From positions 1-46,328 of IMG/VR virus record IMGVR_UViG_3300023184_003454: a stretch of DNA of 46,328 nt. One strand, written 5' to 3'. The stretch is from a virus. This document shows positions 29,913 to 42,400 of this stretch, one piece after another. Made by a program: the position numbers and the translations under genes. Under the pieces are notes generated by a model. The model was not told the DNA's origin. It did not search any database and saw nothing but the letters and a program-made list of their open reading frames with translations. Position 1 is the first letter of the stretch, and each line of letters opens with the position of its first letter.

Positions 29913-32900
29913 TTAATCTAATTTCTTTTGATAATAAATAACTTGATTAATATTACTTAAAACTGGAAGTACTTTTGTTATTTTTAAAGCTGTTCTTTCT
30001 CCATCATATTCTAATTCACCATCTTCTTTTTCAATTTGCATTCCATAATAAGTTATTGCTTTACCAGTTTCTCCCCAGTTTCTTATAGTTCTTACAATTG
30101 GAAATATTTCTTTTTGTAATTCACTAGCTGAACCTATATTAGAATAATATGTTAAATCACGGTTTAAATCATGAAGTTGTCTTAATACTAAAAGATTATA
30201 CATTTTTTTATATCTATCATCATCTGGAGCCATAGCTTTTAATAACATATATGCTAAGTATAGTGCTACAATTACTTTTAATTCTGATACAGCTTTTTTA
30301 AAATTGGATAATTGCATTTCATCTGTTAATCCTGTAATTTGTCTATTTAAAACAGCATCCAACATCATTTTTAAAATTCCAGCTTTTTTTTCTAATAATA
30401 TTTTTCCAAAAGTTCTGTAATAACCTTCTTCATATCTTCCTAATTGATCATCTTTATGTTTAGGATCAAATCTTACACCCACTGTTTCTGGAAGCCATGA
30501 TTTAAATAATATTAAAAGTTTACCTACAGCATTATCTTTAACTTTTATATATGTGTTTTTACCAGAAAGTCCGTGTAGTTTATTAGCTAATTGTTTATAT
30601 TTTAATAATTTTTTATTATAATATTCATCAAATGTTAAATTGTCATTTGCAGCACTATCCCAAGCTCCATATTCTTTTTCATTATATTCTCCATTTTCTA
30701 ATAAAGCATCATAAAAAGATATTTCTTTACCAGTAGATGTTTTAATTTTATCATGATATGCACAAGCAACAGTCATTTCAGCTTTAAAATGATAATCACC
30801 AGAAGCTAATAAAGTATATGCTTTTGGTAAAATTTCATTAACTCTATCTATAATTGTTTTCTTATCTATAAGTTCTTTTATATAAGCTCCAAATTCTCCT
30901 TCTGCAATACCTGCATCAATCAGCATTCTAAGTATTTTTTTAGTATTTTTTGTTTCAATTTTACCTGCTGAAAAGTAATTTTTGCTACAATCTATTATTA
31001 TTCTATTAGCTTTAGCTAATTCTTTTTTGTTAAAATCACGTTCTCCTGCTGCATGATTATAATTATTAATTTTTCCAACTAATAAATTTCTTACAGCTGC
31101 AAATGGTTTTAAAGCTAATGCTCCAAGTCTAGTTTGAGTTATTAAACTTTCAATAACAGACGTTGTAGATAAACTTCTACCACCAAGTTTCATATATTCA
31201 CCTTTTAATATATAAACTTGATTTTCTTTTTTTTCACGGTCTTCATCACTTAATGTATCATTTTCTAATTCTTCATTTAATTTTCTAATACCATCTTCTA
31301 ATTTTTTTGCTTTATCTGCTTTTTCAGATTTCCAACCACCAAAAGAAACTAATTCTTTCCAATCATAAAATTTTTTACTACTTACAGGTAAAGTATCTTC
31401 AGGAACAATACCATAAAAACTAGCAGCAATTGTAGAAGCAGCTAATGATTTTATTCTTTTTGCATCTTCATATTGTGCTTCACGTTCACCTGTTTTTTTA
31501 TTTACCTTATAAGATCCTTTTGTACTTTGCAATACATCATTTATAGTATCAATTTCTGATTTAACCATACTTCTATGTTTATACATAGTAGCCATATCAC
31601 TAAACATTTTAGCAATTACAACAAGATTTTTTGATCTATCTTTTACATCTACATTTTCTTTAAGAAATCTTGTTTTGATAGTCATTCTTTGTTTATTAGT
31701 AACAGGGTTAACTTCAATTTTATTATCAAAATTATATGAAGTTAATGCTTTTAAAAACCAATCACCAACACCATTAATAGATTCTTTTAATCCTGTAAAA
31801 CCATACTCTTTAGCCAATCTATCAGCTGTTACTGGTAAAAAATTTGAACCTAAAGTATCACTTTCTTCTTCAGGAAGATAGCCAATTTGATCTTTCATAA
31901 AGTTCATATACCAAGAGTAGAATTCTTGAAGTTTTGGATCTTGACTAATTTTTATAAAATTTTCATCATAAAAATCAGTGTTTTTACCGTCAACTATTTT
32001 AAGAGGTATTAAATATAAATATTTAGTTGCACCATAAGCAGTGAATATTTGTGTACCAAAGAATTTTTGATCATAATATTTTAGTGGATTATTTATATCA
32101 TCATATTCTTCAACTTTGCTTTTTACATAATCATCTATTGTTTTACCAGTAGGAATTACAGAAGGATCATTAATAGCATTTTGTTCCACTCTATACTTAT
32201 AAGTATCTTTATTCCATAAATAACTATCATATTTTCTTTTAGATTCAGCAATCATGTTATTAATTTCTGATTCATTAAAACCCATTGCTTTAATTCTATC
32301 TATTTCACGTTGTCTTTGTACATCTGAATATTTAGCATTATCTAAAAAATATAATGCATTAAAAGTTACTGTATATTTATCTTTCCATTTATTAAATTTT
32401 TCATATGCTGCTTTAATTTTAGCTTTATCTTCTCCAGCATTTAATAAATCTTTTGTTTTATTTTTATTCACTTCTCTAAATGCATCCCAAAATTTTTGAT
32501 TATATCTTGTAACGACACCTAATGATTCTTCACCTTTTTTATTTTTTTGTGATTTTATAAATAAATCCCAACCCATTCTTTTAAAAGTAGAATTATTTTT
32601 AATTAGTTCAAATTTTTCATCAATCTCAGTATGATTTTTATTATGTTCTTTATTAATAATTAAATTAACTTCATTTATTATATAAGAAAGTTTGTTTGTT
32701 ATTGGTATCCCAGCAGTAGATAATTCTCTTAAATATTCTGTAAGTATACTTGTATCTACAATCTGTAATAAATCTATTCTTTCTACTTTTACACCTTTTG
32801 TAGAATTTTCTATTAGAGTTAAAGCAACTTTTCTACACTCTTCTGAATATTGTAAATATGTAGATTTTATTTTATCTAATCTTTCTTTTGGAGAAGCTAT

Positions 32901-33434
32901 CTCTATTTTATTTCCTTCTAAATCTTGTATAATTTCTTTTTCATCACTTACATTTTCTGTTGTTTCAATACCCAATAAGTTATTTATACTACTCCATGTA
33001 TCTACAATATCTAATATAATACGAAAATCACGTATATTTAAGTTATTACTTTTAAATGCAGCATCAACTATTTTAATATCATTTTCAGCTGTAGTAAGTA
33101 TTAAATTAAGTTTTTTACTTGGAGTTACAAGTTTAAGATTATTGATAGCTTCATTAGCTTGTTCTATAATTTGATCATACTTATAAATATCTTTAATTTT
33201 TTCTTCTTTTGATGCATTACTATTTTTAATAGTTTTTTTCATATTAATTGCATCACTTTTTCTTTGTTGCAATACTGTTACAGACTTGCTAATTATATCA
33301 GATGTTTTAGGTTTTGTAGTTATAGACCTAAGCTCCATCATAGACATATTGTTTAATGCATTGTCTCTTTTTAATATATCTAAAAGTTCTTCTTTAGAAT
33401 ATTCTTCTCCTTTGTATACGTATTTGCAAGCCAT
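29913..33434 (-). CDS. large virion-associated protein (1173 aa)
   Basis: A mostly helical, Lys/Asn/Asp/Glu-rich protein beginning MACKYVYKGEEYSKEELLDI, with no recognisable enzyme motif. One moderately hydrophobic segment lies near the C-terminus (IVALYLAYMLLKAMA), followed by RQLHDLNRDLTYYS. The gene starts 2 nt after the stop of the giant polymerase gene, so both are in one operon. In crAss-like phages the genes next to the virion RNA polymerase encode other large proteins packed in the tail or capsid and ejected with DNA. By that analogy I infer an internal cargo or ejection protein. I have not seen a conserved domain. Confidence 0.65.
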   Translation of the reverse strand: MACKYVYKGEEYSKEELLDILKRDNALNNMSMMELRSITTKPKTSDIISKSVTVLQQRKSDAINMKKTIKNSNASKEEKIKDIYKYDQIIEQANEAINNLKLVTPSKKLNLILTTAENDIKIVDAAFKSNNLNIRDFRIILDIVDTWSSINNLLGIETTENVSDEKEIIQDLEGNKIEIASPKERLDKIKSTYLQYSEECRKVALTLIENSTKGVKVERIDLLQIVDTSILTEYLRELSTAGIPITNKLSYIINEVNLIINKEHNKNHTEIDEKFELIKNNSTFKRMGWDLFIKSQKNKKGEESLGVVTRYNQKFWDAFREVNKNKTKDLLNAGEDKAKIKAAYEKFNKWKDKYTVTFNALYFLDNAKYSDVQRQREIDRIKAMGFNESEINNMIAESKRKYDSYLWNKDTYKYRVEQNAINDPSVIPTGKTIDDYVKSKVEEYDDINNPLKYYDQKFFGTQIFTAYGATKYLYLIPLKIVDGKNTDFYDENFIKISQDPKLQEFYSWYMNFMKDQIGYLPEEESDTLGSNFLPVTADRLAKEYGFTGLKESINGVGDWFLKALTSYNFDNKIEVNPVTNKQRMTIKTRFLKENVDVKDRSKNLVVIAKMFSDMATMYKHRSMVKSEIDTINDVLQSTKGSYKVNKKTGEREAQYEDAKRIKSLAASTIAASFYGIVPEDTLPVSSKKFYDWKELVSFGGWKSEKADKAKKLEDGIRKLNEELENDTLSDEDREKKENQVYILKGEYMKLGGRSLSTTSVIESLITQTRLGALALKPFAAVRNLLVGKINNYNHAAGERDFNKKELAKANRIIIDCSKNYFSAGKIETKNTKKILRMLIDAGIAEGEFGAYIKELIDKKTIIDRVNEILPKAYTLLASGDYHFKAEMTVACAYHDKIKTSTGKEISFYDALLENGEYNEKEYGAWDSAANDNLTFDEYYNKKLLKYKQLANKLHGLSGKNTYIKVKDNAVGKLLILFKSWLPETVGVRFDPKHKDDQLGRYEEGYYRTFGKILLEKKAGILKMMLDAVLNRQITGLTDEMQLSNFKKAVSELKVIVALYLAYMLLKAMAPDDDRYKKMYNLLVLRQLHDLNRDLTYYSNIGSASELQKEIFPIVRTIRNWGETGKAITYYGMQIEKEDGELEYDGERTALKITKVLPVLSNINQVIYYQKKLD

Positions 33435-33436
33435 AA

Positions 33437-36400
33437 TTATTTACATTTAGTTTTTATATCAAGATAGTTAATTATTTTATCAAATTCTGATTCAACTATA
33501 CCATCAAGAAATGATTTTGTTTTTATTGATTTTAATGTTTGATCTGTTTGTGCATCATTTTGATTTCTTGATTCTACAATTCCAATTACATTTTTAATAC
33601 CTTCTTTTAATACTGAATCTTCTTTTACAGAGATTCCTAAAGCTTTAAGAATATTTACAAATATATCAATAAATCTTTCCATTAAAGTTTTTTCACCTGA
33701 ATAAGATGTATTATTCATAAAATCTCTAAAATTTTCATCAGACATTAACATACTTACAAAATCATGTATATTAGTTAAACCATAGTAGAATGATTTATCT
33801 TTTGCAGATAAGAATCCTCCTTCTTTATTTACTTGAGCAATTGCATTTTTTAAATTATCAGAATGTGCAGGATCATTTAAAATCTTTTCTTGTGTAGATT
33901 TGAACAGATTTTCTAATGAAATAACCCATTTACGTTGATCAGGAGTTAATTTAGATTTATCCATTTCAATAATATTAGCTGTAACATGATGAAATAATTC
34001 ATGAATTATAACATCATATAGTGCATTAATATTATCAGTATCAGATTCAAAAGCCAACTTTGGATTAATTCTTATAGTTTGTTCATATCTATTATATGAA
34101 CCTGGATCTGTCATTGTTTCATCAACAATAATTTTTAGATTACCTACACCACCAGTTTTACCAACTAAGTCTAATACTTGTTTATAAAAAGGTGATATGT
34201 TAGATTTATATAAACTATTTAATATTGTTTTAGCATCAGCATTTTTATCTTTTCCAAATATATCTGTAATTAAATCATTTTGATCTGATTGCATTATTTG
34301 ACTAAATAAATCTCCAATAAAATCAATAGGTTCATTTTCTATTTCATTTTCAGCCTCTTCAATATCACTTTTTATTTCAGATGCACTAGTCATTCTTTGT
34401 GCTTGATTATCATCTGTAATAGCTCCTAAAAATACTTCTTGATTATTTACTATATCTGTACCAGCTGGTTTTATAATAATAAGACTTCCACTAGTTCTTG
34501 TGAGTGCAACATACATAGAACTAAATATATCATCTTGATTTACATTAGATGCTGCATTCTTTTTAATATTATAATCACCAACAATTACATTTTTAATACT
34601 GTTTCCTTGTGCTGTATGTGATGATCCTATATAAGATGGCACGTAAGGAGGTGTATAAAATTCATTTAGTTGATCTAATTCTGGTTTAAAAATATTTAAA
34701 TAATCTCCATACTTTAAATCAAATGTAGAAATAACTTCACCAGTTTTTGTATTTTTAATTTGAATACCTTCCATTGACTTTGTCTTAGTATTATATTTTC
34801 CATATTCAAATTCTCCTGTTTTTGCATCTTTAATCCCAACAACTTCTATTCCTAAAACTTTATGTATATGTCTAATTCTATCTTGTCTATTGTATACAAT
34901 TGTATGTTCAATTTCAACAATCATGTTTTTAGGTAAAAATTTTAATAATTCACCACTTACATAATTTGCTATATTTTCAGATTTAGTTTCAATATCTAAT
35001 ACTTTAAATCTTGCACCAGGTTTAACAGCACCTCTATTTATTTTATATGCACCATTTTTAATTGTGTATTTTTGTTTATCTAATAATTTTTTAATTTTAT
35101 CATCAGAAGGAATATATTCATATTCACTTGTAGCAATTTCCACTTTACCGTTAAAAATTATATAATCTTGGTTTGCATATAATCTATAACTTGGTGATGA
35201 AAAATCTAATCCAAGTTTTTTAAAATAATCATTTCTAATTTTTTTAGAAAGATTTTTTGTATTTCCATGTTCTACATTATTATAATGAACCCAAAACATA
35301 CCATAAGGATTATTATTTTGAATTAAATAATTAGTGTAATCATCTATAACTCCATCTTCATTTTTAACTACAAGTATGTTTTCTGAAGATTTATTAGTAA
35401 GTTTATCATATTTATCAAATGATAATTTTTTAACTGGTCTATTGTTTTTTAGATTTTCTATATTTTCTACAATTTCATTACCAACCTGATCATATATTTT
35501 ATGTAATATTTTATTATCAGATCTCATTACTTGGATAAGTTCTTTAGTTTTAGATTTATCAAGTAATAATGTTGATGATATTAAACCTTTATTTACATCT
35601 TTAGATTGTTGTTCACCAATAGGTCCAAGTTGTCTATAATCACCCATAAATATAAATATAGGCAGTCTACTAATTAATCCATTTTTAAGATCTTGTTTAA
35701 TTCTTAATAAAATATCTCCAAAATCTTTTTGACCAATCATTGAACTTTCATCAACAATTATAATATCTGGTTGACCCATTGCAGGTTTAAATTGAGTTGA
35801 TTTAATATAATCTATTTCATTTGAAAGAGATAACACACCATCAATCATTTTATTTCTTCTAGTTTGAGAAGCAATAGTATTAACTACACCATCATTTGCT
35901 ATTTCACTATCTAATCCTAATGATTCTTGTAAAACAGTTGCTGCTGTATGTGTAGGAGTTAAATACATTACACTAGGTTGTGCATATTTATTTTTACCTT
36001 CTATTGCTGCAATAATTGCTTTAATTACTGTTGTTTTACCAACACCTCCTCTACCAGCTAATCCAATCATATTATTCCACATATCCATTGGAATCAATCC
36101 ATTAAATTTTTGAGTTAATGGATCTGTGAATGCAACTGTTTTTTCTAAATCAGATTCTGTAATTATTTTTTTATTAGCTAATAAATTTTCAACTTTACCT
36201 TTAATAAAATCAAATGCTTCTTGTTGACCATCATTCATTAAAGATATAGTGTCTTCTGATTCCATAATAACATTGTTATTTGGATTAGAACCTTCAGGAA
36301 CATTTATTCTTTTTTCTTTTTTAATAGGTTTTTCTTGAACAGGTGGTAATTCTTCTTCAGTTTCTCCAAAAATATCTTCTTCAGATGTTGCTATAAGCTG

Positions 36401-39400
36401 TTGAGGTTTGATTTCTGGAGTTTCAATTTGAGATTTATCATAGTATAATGACATTACTCTTTGAATAACATCTTTAGATTGTATAACATCTCCAAAACTT
36501 GTTTTTTGTAATGATTTTATAGATCCTTCAAAATCAACAAAATATTTAGGTTGATTTTGAATACTAGTAAGAGTTACCACTCTATCAGGATGTAAATTAA
36601 CTTCATGTGTTAATATAACTTTAGATAATAAATTAGTATCTGAAACAGGTTTACCTTTTTCACCTTGAGCTTGGAAATAAACATTATATCCATCTTCCAT
36701 AGTTCCTTCAATAATATAGTTTTTACCACCATATTCTACTACAGTTGATTTAACTTCTGGTTGTTCTATTGGTTCTTCTATTTCTTTTATTAAATTAAAT
36801 TGAACTGTAGTTGCTGTGCTATATCTATTACCAGATGAATCTTCAGAACCAATAAATATATCATTATTTATAGTACCATAAATAGCAATTTTTTTATCAT
36901 TAATTCCTTTTAAAATAATATAATCTCTTTCATAAATTTTATTACCATGTTTTACATCTTTTGTTGATATACTTACAACAGTATATGTACTACCTTTATA
37001 AAGACCATAATCTGATGTTATTTGTGAACCTACAGTAATAACATCATTTTTTTGAGTTTGTTGTGTTACTTCTTTTTTAATCTCTTGTGTAGGTTCTGTT
37101 GTTTTTATAGAAAGTAGTTTACTAAATCCTTCTTCAAACACCATATTATCAGGAATAGGAAATGCACTAAACATATTAGCCATATCCTGATCTGTATAAC
37201 CATTAAGATTTTTCTTACCATCTACACTGTATGCTACTACAAATTCTTTATCAGGATTTTGTAAAGCAACATCATATAGCTCTTTTATGTTAGTTTGAAT
37301 TTGTTCTGATGTTAAACTTTTTTCTCCAGCTTTTTCATATTTAATACCTGTTTCTTTTTCTACAAATCCTGCTGTAAGATTTTTTGTAACTAATGCATAT
37401 GTTTGATTTCTTAATCCTCTTCCTATAAACTGCACTGCACCAAACTTATCTTTAGCTTGTTTAGCAGCACCAGCTCCATGTCTTCCTTGTGGATTAGAAC
37501 CAAATACAAATATTTGGTTAGGTTTTAATGATTCTATTTTACCTTGATATGTTTTTACAGGTTCTGTTGGTTCTTCTGCACTTTTTTGAATATTAGTAGA
37601 TGGTTGTGTAGATTTAAATGTTTTCTCATATACATCTCTAATTGCTTGTAAAGATTTATCTATTACTTCTTGTGTAGATAAGCTTCTACTTCCAATACCA
37701 GCAAAGTTTTTAGTAAGTGTTGGAGGTTCTGTTGGAACAAAGTTTTTTACTTTATAATCATAAGTATACCACCCTTCTTTAGTACCATCAAATACATAAA
37801 CAGGTTTGCCTTCATTGATAGCCATTTGAACAGCATAACCTGTACCACCTTTAACAATAGGAATAGCAGCTATTCTTGTTTCACCTGCTTTATCAGATGC
37901 ATTTTCACCAGGTTGTTTTATAGTACCCAATGCATAAATTGCATCAGCATTTTTAACTTGCATCCAGTTTCTAATGATATATGCACTTCTTACTGATTTA
38001 TTTCCTGCATCTTCAAACATCATTCTAAAAGCTTGTGTAGCTTTTTTTGCACCTTCATCATAATCTTCTTGTTCTATATAAGTAGGTTTAATTCCTGCTG
38101 CTTGTAATTTTTTAGAATCTACATCTTTACTTCCTTTTGCAGGTTGTCCTTTTGTATCAATATATTCTAATGGTTCTCTATAATGTTTATGTTTAAATAC
38201 ACCAAATTCTCTACCAATTTGATCCCATTCAGCATCAGATAAAGCAGCACCACCTGAATGATTAGTATAATCAGCAGGATTAGATGTACCTTTTTGTTCA
38301 GATGTTTTAGTCGTAGATTGATTTAATATATCATTTCCAGCATCTTGTTCATTCTCATCTCTACTAACATTATTCATTTTTATAGATGAAACTAAATTTG
38401 GATTATTAAAATCAAATTCAGAAATGTTTTTAAATCCTAATATTTCTATTCTTTCATATGTTGCATCACCAAGTTCTGTTACAATAGAAGATGTACGTTT
38501 ATATAAATAAGAAATATCTTCACCACGTACACCTGGAATATCACTTACAACTTGATCTTTAATTAAAAGATATTTTGGATATTTAAAATCAATTCCTGCT
38601 GGTATATTAACTAAAGAAGATTCTTTAATACTTTTTAATTCATTTTCTGTTAATGGAATTTTAAGTGATTTTATAATACTTTTATATTTAGCAGTATCAG
38701 GAAAATCTCCTATTTTAAAAGTAAATGTAGTTACATCTTTTAATCTTTGAGATTTAACAATTTTAGTAAATACTTTTTTAAATGGATTATTATAAGTACC
38801 GTCTACAGCATTAGTGGTTGTAAATGAAAATTGTTTACTAAATACTTCAGAATAATTTTGAACAATTTGATCAATTAATATAGCTTTTGATCCAGAAGTT
38901 GTTATATGTTTGTTAAACATATTTTGGAAATCAGCCATTGCTTTTTTATAATCAACATCACTCATATAATAACCAACAGGTATATATCTTCCTAAATATC
39001 CTGCATCACCAGTAAGATGTGGATATAAAGCAAAATCTTTTGCTAGTTGTTTAATATCATTATTCTCATCTAATGCTAAATTATAAAATCCTAAACTAAC
39101 TTCCTTTTCATCTACATCAGTTCCAAAAGGTGCTTTAAATGAAATAGTGTATGTATCACTCTTATAGTCTTTTTCTACTTCTATATTTTTTAAAAATCCA
39201 TTTTTAGAATATTTAGAATCTTTTTTAAGTTCAAGAACTCTATATCCAATTGATGATTCACCATTAATTAATTTATTTCTTTCTTCAATGGAATTTTTAA
39301 ATAATTCAAATGAAGAATTTGTTTTCATATAAGAAACAATTGAATCAAAAACTGTAGAATAAAATGTTTCATATTTATCTTTAGATAAATTAAATTTATC

Positions 39401-42400
39401 TAATCCCATAAAATTAAGAATATTGTCTACAATAGATTCTAATTCTTCACCAGAACTTATTGGAAATAATGATTTATATAAATCTTGTGCAAATAATAAA
39501 GAGTTTTTAATATTAGATCCAATTTCACCAACAGGTTCTGCTAATTGTATATCTCCATTATCTAACTTTGTTATTTCACCTGCAATATTTTCAAGACCAG
39601 AAAAGTTTGATGAAAACTGAAGCTTGTTAAGTTGATTTAATCTTTGTTTAGTTGAAAATACATTAGCCCCAATTCCTTTTGTATAAGGATATATTGCACC
39701 TAATATTGTCATCAATTCTCTACCTAAATCTTCTAGTCTTATATATGTATCAATTGAATTATATTGTGTATTATAATAATTCAACATCATATCATTTACT
39801 GAATCATATTTAAAATCTTTTGCAATTTGCTCTAATGTTTCTTTACTTGCTTTTTGCATTACAGCTTTTCCTATAATCCATGATTCAGATAAAGATTCAG
39901 CATCTATTACATCATTTCTTGTTTTATCTTCAAAATATGATTGAGCAGTTGAACCTACAGGAAGATAACCTTCATTATCTATCTTTTTAATTATTCCATT
40001 TTGAAGTTCTTTTGCAGATGTTAAAATTGCATCAGATTCATATTGTCCAAAAGAATCTTGTTTTTGTTCAATCAATTTAAATAATTCAAAAATAGCTGGT
40101 TGTGATGTTAAATCCATCATTATTTCAATTGGAGCAGAATCACCATTTGAATCACTTAACATTGCTAACACTCCTACAGAAGACATAGCTTTATCACTCC
40201 AATTAAATTCTCTTAAGAATTGATTTTTAGCATTATCCACTGATTCAGTAAACATAATGTTTAAGTTATCAGATATACTTCTTTCTTCAATTTTTCCTGG
40301 TTCATATAAAAATGATTTAGATTTACCAAGCTTACCAATAAATTCAAGGTTAATTGCTTTACCATTTTTAGAAAGTTTTATTTGCAATGGATTCGGAACA
40401 CCATCAAAAGATAAATTAATAATTTTATCTTGAAAATCTGCTTGTGCAGATATTAATGTTGCAAATATACTAACCCCAGTTTTACCAGATCTATTATCAA
40501 TATATCTATTTATTGATGTAGTAAAATCAAGTGGAAGATTTACTTTAACATCTTCATCTAATTTATATTTTTTTAATTGTTCATTTCTAATATCTACTTT
40601 ACTTTTGACTTCAGGTAAATCAACAGAATTTGTTATTTTAGAAAAAGCAGCTGGGTTCATTAACACTTCCCAATGTATATCTCTATATAATTGTTTAAGT
40701 TGATCTTCACTAAACTTATTTACATCTTCTAATGAATTTAAATCATATGTAACTTGTTCAATTGATGCTGGTTTTTCAATTTTAAATTTAGGAACCTCTG
40801 CATCACCATATTTTTCTTTAACTGCTTGAGATAAATATGTATTAAAGTTTTTAAACATTCCTTTTTTATCTGCTTTTTCTCCAGCAGCTTCAGCAATCTT
40901 TTTTGCAGAATTTACAAGTTCATCATATTCTTCTTGATTTGCACCAAGCTTTTCAGTTGTACTTTTTTCATTATATTTAAATTTACTAAAATAAGCATAA
41001 AGTTTATCAACGTCAAAGTCAGATCCCATTTGACCAGTTATACCATCAGGAACCACCATGGAATTTTCCATATATGATGGTAAAAATCCCACCACTTCAA
41101 TAGGAAGAGTTGATGGATGAGATTGATTTGGAATACGTGTTCCAATAAGTTGAAACATTTTTTCATCAAAAGTAGATGTATCTAAAATCTTGCGACCATA
41201 TTTATCTTCTTTAATGTAATTAGCTAAGTTAATTAAATTGCCATCTTCATCTCTTAAATATTGTGATACAATAACTTGTGCAGCTTTTGTTTTACCATCA
41301 ACTTGTCTCATGTATTTAAGTGTAGCACCATCTTCAGAAAATTGTTTAGCATGTTTATCAAGCCATATAATATCTGATTTAACACCTTTACTTATTTTAC
41401 TAAATGTAAATTTAGCACCAACACCACTAACTTGAATAAATGATGATCCATCCACTTTAAGCATTACATTCTTATTAATAAGACTATTAATAAGACTTTG
41501 GAATTTAGTAAGTTTCCATAATCCTTCTAATGGTATTTCAAATTGATTTGTTTTAGGATTAATTTTTAATGAGTTTAAATCATTTTCACTATATGATCCA
41601 GTAGTATCATTTACAATTACATCTTTTAAAAGTGCATATAATTTTCTATGATCTCTATTTAAATTATCACCTAATTTTTCTTTAAGTTTTGCAGTTTCAA
41701 TATCAAATAATCTAGATCTTACAGCTTCTTTAAGTGTTTTACCAGTAGCTCCAGAAACATCTTTCATATTTCCAAACTGAAAATCATCAACTCCAAGCAA
41801 TCCATCAAATAGTGTACGGTTCATTTGACTAACTGTACGTATTTTATCTTTTTGATCTGGTATTTCTTGTTGATTTCTTAAACCATCTCTACTTAAAAAT
41901 TGTTTTGATGATTCAAAGTCTTCAGATGTAGGTTCAATAAAATTATTATTTTCATCAAATAGTGTTAAAGATTTAGTTGGTCTGCCAATTTTCTTACCTG
42001 AACCAAAATTAATAGACCTTACATTATTTTTTTCCATCCATATTCTAAGCTTATCTCTTTCACTTCCAGCTTCATGTTGAGGAATTAAAGGATATCTAGA
42101 TGATTTTATATAATCAATTCTATTAAGACCACTTTCTACATCACCAACTGCTACAGAATTAACATGTACAGGTTTTATAGGTGAAAATACAATGCCAAGT
42201 TCTTCAGAAGTAAGTGTATAATATCCACCTGGACCAGCATCTTTAATTTTTTTATAAATAGAATACCAAGTATTAATATCCATTTTACCTTCACTCATTA
42301 AATAATCAATATGCTCTTGCATTATTACTAATTCTTGAGCATCTGTTGTTTCACTTTTATTTAATTTACTACCATCAGTATTTTTTATTTCTTTTTTAAT

